From NCBI GenBank assembly GCA_905236685.1, contig CAJOPD010000114.1, forward strand, positions 1 through 11,049: 11,049 nucleotides of DNA, written 5' to 3'. The DNA is from an uncultured Clostridia bacterium. Its GTDB lineage: Bacteria; Bacillota; Clostridia; UBA1381. Below the pieces are notes generated by a model that worked only from the letters and a program-made list of their open reading frames with translations, did no database searches and was not told the origin of the DNA. A program made the position numbers and the translations under genes. This document shows, one piece after another, positions 6,664 to 11,049 of this stretch. How positions within the stretch are numbered: position 1 is the stretch's first letter; each line of letters opens with the position of its first letter.

Positions 6664-7083
6664 ATGGGATATGTTTGGCTTTTTCTTACAGTTCTGTTTG
6701 GCATTATTGAAGCCGTAACGGTGCAAATCGTGTCGATTTGGTTTGCAGGAGGCAGTGTATTTGCAATGATTGCGTATGCACTGGGAGCAAGCGAAGCGGT
6801 ACAGGTGGGAGTGTTTGTGCTTTCCTCCGCGGTCTTGCTTTTACTCACACGCCCGTTTGTAAAAAAGATGACAAACGGCAAAAAAGTTTCAACAAATGCG
6901 GACAGCCTGATAGGAAAAACGGCGGTAGTTACCAAAAAAACCGATGAACTCGGACTTTCTGGCGAAGCAAAGGTGGGAGGAAGTATCTGGACGATATGTT
7001 CGGAGGACGGACAGCCTATTGGTGAGAATGAAAGAGTGACGGTTGAAAAAATCGAAGGCGTAAAGCTGATAGTAAGGAGATAA
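6664..7083 (+). CDS. NfeD-like membrane protein, short form
   Basis: A 139-residue membrane protein of the NfeD family. Hydrophobic segments lie at about residues 3-20, 24-42 and 46-62. A basic stretch (RPFVKKMTNGKK) follows, then a C-terminal OB-fold domain (about 75-139) with SLIGKTAVV, GGSIWTICSEDGQPIGENERVTV and a final EGVKLIV strand. The short NfeD form lacks the ClpP-like protease domain of the long form. NfeD proteins pair with SPFH proteins in membrane microdomains, and the SPFH gene begins three bases after this stop. The start is ATG 6664, with AGGCGG (6650-6655) as a plausible ribosome binding site. A GTG at 6655 would add three residues but overlaps that site. The exact molecular role of the family is unclear. 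Confidence 0.85.
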   Translation: MGYVWLFLTVLFGIIEAVTVQIVSIWFAGGSVFAMIAYALGASEAVQVGVFVLSSAVLLLLTRPFVKKMTNGKKVSTNADSLIGKTAVVTKKTDELGLSGEAKVGGSIWTICSEDGQPIGENERVTVEKIEGVKLIVRR

Positions 7084-7086
7084 AAT

Positions 7087-7980
7087 ATGGGATATTTATT
7101 TGTTTTGGCGATACTTTTAATCGCGTTAATTATTACAAACATTAAAATTGTACCGCAGGCGCACGCGTATATTATCGAGAGGTTCGGCGGATACAGTCAG
7201 ACCTGGGGCGTAGGACTTCATCTTAAAATTCCGTTTATTGAAAAGATTTCAAAAAGGGTAAGCTTAAAGGAGCATGTTGTGGATTTTCCGCCGCAGCCCG
7301 TTATAACAAAGGATAATGTAACTATGCAGATTGATACGGTCGTTTATTACCAGATAACCGACCCGAAGCTTTTCACATACGGCGTAGAGCGTCCTATGAT
7401 GGCGATAGAGAACCTGACCGCTACAACGCTCCGTAATATTATCGGCGAGATGGAGCTTGACGAAACCTTGACATCAAGGGACATTGTAAATACAAAAATG
7501 CGCTCAATTCTTGACGAAGCGACAGACCCTTGGGGAATAAAGATAAACCGTGTCGAGCTTAAAAATATAATTCCGCCGAGAGAAATTCAGGACGCAATGG
7601 AAAAGCAGATGAAGGCAGAGCGTGAACGCCGTGAGTCGATTTTGAAGGCTGAGGGTGAGAAAAAGGCGGCAATTCTTATGGCAGAGGGAGAAAAGGAGTC
7701 TGCTATCCTGCGTGCCGAGGCGAAAAAACAGGCGGCGATAAAGGAAGCGGAAGGTCAGGCAGAGGCAATAATCAGAGTGCAGACCGCCGTTTCGGAAGGT
7801 ATCAGAAAGATAAATGAGGCAAATCCGAGCGAGGCATATATAGCAATCAAGTCCTTGGAAAGCTTTGAAAAAGCAGCCGACGGAAAATCGACAAAAATCA
7901 TTATTCCGTCTAAAATTCAGGGCATAGCAGGGCTTGCGACATCGGTAGCCGAGCTGTTAAAAGAGGAGAAGAATAAGTAA
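7087..7980 (+). CDS. SPFH-domain (stomatin/prohibitin/flotillin family) membrane protein
   Basis: A 297-residue protein with one N-terminal membrane anchor (about residues 3-18), an SPFH domain (about 20-180) and a coiled coil. IVPQAHAYIIERFGGYSQTWGVGLHLKIPF opens the SPFH domain. VDFPPQPVITKDNVTM, VYYQITDP and LRNIIGEMELDETLTSRD match the slipin/QmcA type. An Ala/Glu/Lys-rich coiled coil built of 11-residue repeats lies at 185-228. Such proteins form large membrane rings or cages and organise microdomains or regulate proteolysis. AAGGAG (7074-7079) precedes ATG 7087. The stop TAA shares its last base with the next start (TAATG). Its partner is probably the NfeD-like protein immediately upstream. 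I assign no specific client protein. Confidence 0.92.
   Translation: MGYLFVLAILLIALIITNIKIVPQAHAYIIERFGGYSQTWGVGLHLKIPFIEKISKRVSLKEHVVDFPPQPVITKDNVTMQIDTVVYYQITDPKLFTYGVERPMMAIENLTATTLRNIIGEMELDETLTSRDIVNTKMRSILDEATDPWGIKINRVELKNIIPPREIQDAMEKQMKAERERRESILKAEGEKKAAILMAEGEKESAILRAEAKKQAAIKEAEGQAEAIIRVQTAVSEGIRKINEANPSEAYIAIKSLESFEKAADGKSTKIIIPSKIQGIAGLATSVAELLKEEKNK
7639..7770 (+). repeat. Four tandem 11-residue repeats within the SPFH gene
   Basis: Codons 185-228 encode four consecutive 11-residue units, ILKAEGEKKAA, ILMAEGEKESA, ILRAEAKKQAA and IKEAEGQAEAI, with consensus ILxAEgEKxxA. A period of 11 suits a right-handed hendecad coiled coil, as expected for the long helix that builds the wall of SPFH assemblies. 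The repeat is evident in the protein; the DNA copies have diverged in third positions. Confidence 0.85.
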
Positions 7981-8804
7981 TGGCAGAAGAATGTAATCAT
8001 AACTGTTCGGAGTGTTCCCAAAACTGTGAAAGCAAGGGACCTCAAAGCTTTTTGGAGGCGCCCAACGAGCTTTCAAAAGTCAAAAAAGTTATAGGAATAG
8101 TAAGCGGAAAAGGCGGAGTGGGGAAATCAATCGTAACCTCGCTTTTGGCGGTTATTATGCAAAGACGGGGATATAATACGGCGATTTTGGACGCCGATAT
8201 AACAGGTCCGTCAATTCCCAAAGCCTTTGGAATAAATCAAAAGGTCGAAGGAACCGATACCGCACTTTTTCCCGCAAAATCAAAGATGGGAACGCAGATT
8301 ATATCGACAAATATGCTGCTTGAAAATGAAACAGACCCTGTAATCTGGCGCGGACCTGTGGTAGCGGGCGTTGTAAAGCAGTTCTGGAAAGATGTAATCT
8401 GGACCGATGTCGACTATATGTTTGTCGATATGCCCCCCGGCACGAGCGATGTTCCTTTAACCGTGTTCCAATCCCTGCCGATAGATGCAATAGTGATTGT
8501 TTCATCACCGCAGAAGCTTGTGAAAATGGTGGTAAAAAAGGCGGTAAAAATGGCGGAAATGATGAAAATTTCCGTTTTGGGTATAGTTGAAAATATGTCC
8601 TATTTTGAATGTCCCTCCTGCCACGAAAAGCACAGCATTTTCGGAGAAAGCCATATAGAAGATTTCGCAAAGGAAGAAAATATCGAAAGCGTTTCAAAAA
8701 TCCCGATAAGCGAAAAGCTGTCATCAGCCTGCGATAAGGGAATGATTGAACTTTTTGAAGGCGACTGGCTGGATAATTTGGCGGATAAAATAGAAAAACT
8801 TTAA
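7980..8804 (+). CDS. mrp: Mrp/NBP35-family iron-sulfur carrier ATPase
   Basis: A 274-residue cytosolic P-loop protein. The deviant Walker A motif GKGGVGKS occupies residues 43-50, with the signature lysine K44. ILDADITGPSIPKAFG (about 62-77) and DYMFVDMPPGTSDVPLT are the Switch I and Walker B-like regions of the Mrp family. ENMSYFECPSC supplies the C-terminal CxxC (C211, C214) that bridges an Fe-S cluster in the dimer. The N-terminus carries four further cysteines (C5, C9, C12, C16), seen in many clostridial Mrp proteins and reminiscent of eukaryotic NBP35. The family carries or inserts Fe-S clusters into apoproteins. ATG 7980 overlaps the SPFH stop by one base, and GAGGAG (7963-7968) lies 11 bases upstream. 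It is the last gene before a strong terminator. Confidence 0.93.
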   Translation: MAEECNHNCSECSQNCESKGPQSFLEAPNELSKVKKVIGIVSGKGGVGKSIVTSLLAVIMQRRGYNTAILDADITGPSIPKAFGINQKVEGTDTALFPAKSKMGTQIISTNMLLENETDPVIWRGPVVAGVVKQFWKDVIWTDVDYMFVDMPPGTSDVPLTVFQSLPIDAIVIVSSPQKLVKMVVKKAVKMAEMMKISVLGIVENMSYFECPSCHEKHSIFGESHIEDFAKEENIESVSKIPISEKLSSACDKGMIELFEGDWLDNLADKIEKL

Positions 8805-8849
8805 TAACAAAAAAAGAAATTGCACGGTGCAATTTCTTTTTTTGTTATT
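8803..8849. terminator. Bidirectional terminator containing both convergent stop codons
   Basis: A perfect inverted repeat has 22-bp arms (8803-8824 and 8828-8849) around a CGG centre. The inner stem includes GAAATTGCA/TGCAATTTC, flanked by seven A on one side and seven T on the other. That gives a hairpin plus U-tract in both directions. The left arm begins inside the mrp stop (8802-8804) and the right arm contains the whole recombinase stop (8845-8847, minus strand). Confidence 0.9.
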
Positions 8850-9897
8850 CATCATCAGGAAGCCGTAAAACATCAAGGTTTTGCATAACCTCGCGCCGTT
8901 TTTGGCTGCTGTACTGGGCGTAGTATCTGTGCGTTACCTCAATATTTTTGTGTCCCATAAGCTCTGCCACCATCTTTATGTCAACACCGTCCTCCAAAAG
9001 CCGACAGGCAAAGGTGCGGCGGAGTGCGTGCGGACGGGTTTTGTCGGGGTGCGTTATCCCGACAGCACGGCAGTAGTTTTTGAGTGTTTTTTCAACCGCG
9101 GCGGTGGTCAGCGGTTTTCCCGAACGCCCTAAAAAGAGCGGACCGCTGTCACGGACGGGGTCCTTGTCCTTCACAAGATAGTCATATAAAGCGTTGCTGA
9201 CCTGAACGGGCATAAAAATTTCCTGTTGGTCGCCGCCTTTTCGGGTCACGATAAAGGACTGCGTTTCAAAATCTATGTCGGTGACCTGCAAATTCACAAG
9301 CTCGCTCACGCGTATTCCTGTTCCCAAATAGGTGGTAAAAATGGCTATATCACGCTCTTTTTTGTTTTTGTACTCGGTAAGCGTGCGCCCTTCAAAATAC
9401 TTTTCGCCGTTGTAAATAACATCAATGAGCTGCATAGTTTCCTGGCTGGTTAAGGGCTTTTTGATTTTTTGGTGAAGCTTTGCAAAGTCCACCTTGTCGG
9501 TGACATTTTGGGACAGCTGCTCCGTCTTGTATAGGTAGATAAAAAGCCCTCTTACTGCGGACAGCTTGCGGTTTATGCCGTATGCGGAATTCTTGCATAT
9601 GCGCTTTACAGGCTTTCCGGCAGGGGAGAGATATTCCGTTTCATATTCCCTCAAATATGCCTTGAAACGAATTAAATCGCTTGGCGTAACCTTTTCCATA
9701 TCGGCGGCGGTAAAATCCTCGTTTTTCTGGATATTGCGGAACTTAAACTGCCTGAGGTAGTTCAGAAAAACACGCACATCAAGGCTATAACCGAGCTGGG
9801 TATTTACGCTTTCGCCCGTATAATATTCCTCTATGTATGTAAACACAAAATCGGGAAGTTCGCTCAAATAATTTGTCAAATAGTGGCGTTTTGCCAT
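8845..9897 (-). CDS. Tyrosine recombinase, XerS-like
   Basis: A 350-residue tyrosine site-specific recombinase with all catalytic residues: R196 in GTGIRVSEL, K220 in VTRKGG, H290 and R293 in PHALRRTF, H316 in MGHKNIEVT, and Y325 in THRYYAQ. The N-terminal SAM-like core-binding domain spans about residues 15-125. The segment YKNKKERDIAIFTTYLGTGIRVSEL followed by VTRKGG closely resembles streptococcal/lactococcal XerS, the single recombinase of about 356 residues that resolves chromosome dimers at dif-SL. No other phage, transposon or integrative-element gene is present and the neighbours are housekeeping, so a chromosomal role is plausible, though a leftover integrase is possible. The start has a strong site (AGAGGTGG, 9904-9911, minus strand) seven bases or fewer upstream. 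Family is certain; the XerS assignment is from remembered similarity. Confidence 0.9.
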   Translation of the reverse strand: MAKRHYLTNYLSELPDFVFTYIEEYYTGESVNTQLGYSLDVRVFLNYLRQFKFRNIQKNEDFTAADMEKVTPSDLIRFKAYLREYETEYLSPAGKPVKRICKNSAYGINRKLSAVRGLFIYLYKTEQLSQNVTDKVDFAKLHQKIKKPLTSQETMQLIDVIYNGEKYFEGRTLTEYKNKKERDIAIFTTYLGTGIRVSELVNLQVTDIDFETQSFIVTRKGGDQQEIFMPVQVSNALYDYLVKDKDPVRDSGPLFLGRSGKPLTTAAVEKTLKNYCRAVGITHPDKTRPHALRRTFACRLLEDGVDIKMVAELMGHKNIEVTHRYYAQYSSQKRREVMQNLDVLRLPDDE

Positions 9898-9931
9898 AAA
9901 ATACCACCTCTTTTCTCGGATTTATGTATCA

Positions 9932-9960
9932 ATTATATATTTTTTTTTGGTATTTTTCAA
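9932..9960 (-). promoter_or_regulatory. Sigma-A promoter of the tyrosine recombinase gene
   Basis: On the minus strand TTGAAA (9960-9955) and TATAAT (9937-9932) are separated by 17 bases. Predicted transcription begins near 9925, giving a leader of about 28 bases that includes the ribosome binding site. The surrounding DNA is extremely AT-rich, which slightly lowers certainty. Confidence 0.7.
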
Positions 9961-9967
9961 TAAAAAT
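9952..9967. repeat. Inverted repeat over the recombinase -35 box
   Basis: ATTTTT (9952-9957) and AAAAAT (9962-9967) are perfect inverted arms around CAAT. The repeat straddles the -35 element of the recombinase promoter. It could be an operator or binding site, including one for the recombinase itself, but short AT-only arms also arise by chance here. Confidence 0.4.
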
Positions 9968-10000
9968 CTGCGATTTGTAATATTATTTTTATATTAACTA

Positions 10001-10029
10001 TGGACTAATCGGAAATAATATAGTAAAAT
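10001..10029 (+). promoter_or_regulatory. Tentative promoter of the yloU-fakA operon
   Basis: TGGACT (10001-10006) and TAAAAT (10024-10029) are 17 bases apart; the -35 matches consensus at only four of six positions. The string TATAGTAAAAT (10019-10029) also occurs at the oad promoter (686-696), which supports this -10 choice. Inverted arms at 9980-9988 and 10013-10021 flank the -35 box. Confidence 0.4.
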
Positions 10030-10070
10030 ATAGTTGTGAAATTGTATGCAAAACAGAAAGGGTGATAATA

Positions 10071-10427
10071 ATGTCAATTCTGATTAACAGCAATCTGGGC
10101 GAAGTTTCGGTTGACAACAGCGTTGTGGCGTCAATCGCGGGGGCGGTTGCGACTAAGTGTTACGGCGTTGTCGGAATGGCGTCCAAAAGCAAGAAGGACG
10201 GAGTTATAAGGCTCTTAAAAAGGGATAATATGTCAAAGGGCATATCGGTAAGCGTTGAGGGAAACGGTATGGTTATTGACCTTCATATTATCGTGGAATA
10301 CGGAGTTAATATAAATGCAATATGCGACAGCATTGTTCACAATGTGCAGTATCAGCTTGAACACAATACAGGGCTCAAAGTAACCAAAGTAAATGTTTTG
10401 GTGGAGTCTGTGAGAGTTAAGGAGTAA
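10071..10427 (+). CDS. yloU: Asp23/Gls24-family protein (YloU-like)
   Basis: A 118-residue soluble protein of the Asp23/Gls24 (DUF322) family. LGEVSVDNSVVASIAGAVATKCYGVVGMAS (about residues 8-37) is the family signature. It is followed by an alternating beta pattern GISVSVEGNGMVIDLHIIVEYGVNINAICDSIVHNVQYQLE and a final VTKVNVLVESV strand. Family members are linked to the envelope and alkaline stress, but this paralogue type, immediately before fakA, is a conserved Firmicutes gene whose exact role is unknown. The start is ATG 10071 with AAAGGGTG (10057-10064) upstream; an in-frame GTG at 10062 lies inside that site and is less likely. The fakA gene begins six bases after the stop, so the two are co-transcribed. 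Confidence 0.9.
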   Translation: MSILINSNLGEVSVDNSVVASIAGAVATKCYGVVGMASKSKKDGVIRLLKRDNMSKGISVSVEGNGMVIDLHIIVEYGVNINAICDSIVHNVQYQLEHNTGLKVTKVNVLVESVRVKE

Positions 10428-10433
10428 CGCATT

Positions 10434-11049
10434 ATGATAGACGGAAAATTGCTTGCACAGATGTTTTTGTCCGGTGCAAATAATTTGTATAATAAAAGAC
10501 AGACGGTCGATGAACTGAATGTTTTCCCCGTGCCTGACGGCGATACGGGTACAAATATGTCAATGACTGCTCAAAATATGGCAAAATCGCTTTTGGAGGT
10601 GCAGTCCGATTCTGTAACAAGGATAGCCGATGTTATGTCCTTTGCGACATTGAGGGGCGCAAGAGGTAACTCGGGTGTTATTTTGTCGCAGTTTTTCCGA
10701 GGTATTGCCAAAAGCTTAAAGGGCAAGAATGAGTGCGACGCGCACGAGCTTGCCGATGCGCTTGTGCAGGGCGCGGAGGTTGCGTATAATGCCGTAATGA
10801 ACCCAACCGAAGGCACGATTTTGACAGTTGCAAAAGCGGCGGCAAAGGCAGCACAGGAGGCAGAAAATGACCTTTTGGCAGTATTTAAATCAGCAGTGGA
10901 AGAAGGCTCAAAAACACTTTCCAAAACGCCAGATATGCTTCCCGCACTGAAAAAAGCGGGCGTAGTTGATGCAGGCGGACAGGGCTGGGTATTTGTTCTG
11001 GAAGGCGTTTTATTCTATCTGGAAAACGGCGAAACGGTAAAATGCGAAA
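10434..11049 (+). CDS. fakA: Fatty acid kinase, ATP-binding subunit, DhaL domain (3' end outside window)
   Basis: The first 205 codons of a DAK2/YloV protein; the full family length is about 550 residues, so roughly the N-terminal 40 percent is visible. This part is the DhaL kinase domain. NVFPVPDGDTGTNM (residues 29-42) carries the Mg-ATP-binding aspartates D35 and D37. LRGARGNSGVILSQFFRG (73-90) and VDAGGQG (178-184) are the other nucleotide-binding signatures. FakA phosphorylates fatty acids presented by a FakB (DegV-family) protein, feeding exogenous fatty acids into phospholipid synthesis. DhaL of dihydroxyacetone kinase shares the fold, but the Asp23-family gene upstream is the typical FakA context. 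AAGGAG (10419-10424), within the last codons of the upstream gene, lies nine bases before ATG 10434. The frame is open to the window edge with no disruption. Confidence 0.9.
   Translation, partial: MIDGKLLAQMFLSGANNLYNKRQTVDELNVFPVPDGDTGTNMSMTAQNMAKSLLEVQSDSVTRIADVMSFATLRGARGNSGVILSQFFRGIAKSLKGKNECDAHELADALVQGAEVAYNAVMNPTEGTILTVAKAAAKAAQEAENDLLAVFKSAVEEGSKTLSKTPDMLPALKKAGVVDAGGQGWVFVLEGVLFYLENGETVKCE

Noticed and set aside
6609..7142. 177-residue minus-strand open frame over nfeD
   Set aside because: It is antisense to a recognisable NfeD protein, has no family features and has no promoter or ribosome binding site of its own.
8299..8832. 177-residue minus-strand open frame over mrp
   Set aside because: It overlaps the conserved mrp reading frame and the terminator; composition (Phe/Pro/Arg-rich) is typical of an antisense shadow.
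8845..10070. Prophage or integrative element anchored by the tyrosine recombinase
   Set aside because: No other mobile-element gene, tRNA target or att-like direct repeat flanks it in this window; both neighbours are intact core genes.
1..11049. CRISPR arrays, tRNA or rRNA genes, insertion sequences
   Set aside because: No regularly spaced repeats, tRNA-like folds, rRNA-like sequence or transposase were seen on either strand.

Overview
This window looks like ordinary core chromosome of an anaerobic member of the Firmicutes, most likely class Clostridia. The evidence is strong AAGGAG-type ribosome binding sites, sigma-A promoters with 17-bp spacers, a KMGKT-type tyrosyl-tRNA synthetase, an Asp23-FakA gene pair and a biotin-dependent sodium-pump decarboxylase. 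I would not name a genus from this sequence alone. Twelve genes and the ends of two others cover nearly all of it. The longest non-coding stretches are about 150-175 bases, and each holds promoters.

Layout. (1) Bases 1-613: the 3' end of dapB (lysine biosynthesis) overlaps by four bases a SLOG/DUF1273 (YpsA-like) gene, followed by a terminator at 616-644. (2) Bases 668-5295: a promoter and five tightly spaced genes: oadG, a free-standing biotin carrier protein, oadB, oadA and tyrS. The first four form a complete oxaloacetate decarboxylase sodium pump in which the biotin domain is a separate polypeptide. The tyrosyl-tRNA synthetase follows after 12 bases with no T-box leader. (3) Bases 5272-6551: metK (S-adenosylmethionine synthetase) on the minus strand, converging on tyrS at a shared hairpin. 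(4) Bases 6523-6608: back-to-back metK and nfeD promoters. (5) Bases 6664-8804: an NfeD-like membrane protein, an SPFH (stomatin/flotillin-type) protein and an Mrp/NBP35 iron-sulfur carrier ATPase, likely one operon. (6) Bases 8845-9897: a minus-strand 350-residue tyrosine recombinase resembling XerS. It converges on mrp at a perfect 22-bp inverted repeat that contains both stop codons. (7) Bases 10001-11049: the Asp23/Gls24-family gene (yloU-like) and the first 205 codons of fakA (fatty acid kinase, DhaL domain), which runs off the window.

How the genes fit together. OadA moves the carboxyl group of oxaloacetate to biotin on the carrier protein, and OadB decarboxylates carboxybiotin while exporting Na+. 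OadG holds the complex together. The NfeD and SPFH proteins are a known membrane-microdomain pair. The other genes are housekeeping. I found no clear new biological system. The points most worth a second look are the split-subunit pump joined to tyrS, the lone XerS-like recombinase with an inverted repeat in its promoter, the double-stop-codon terminator, and the Mrp protein with cysteine clusters at both ends.
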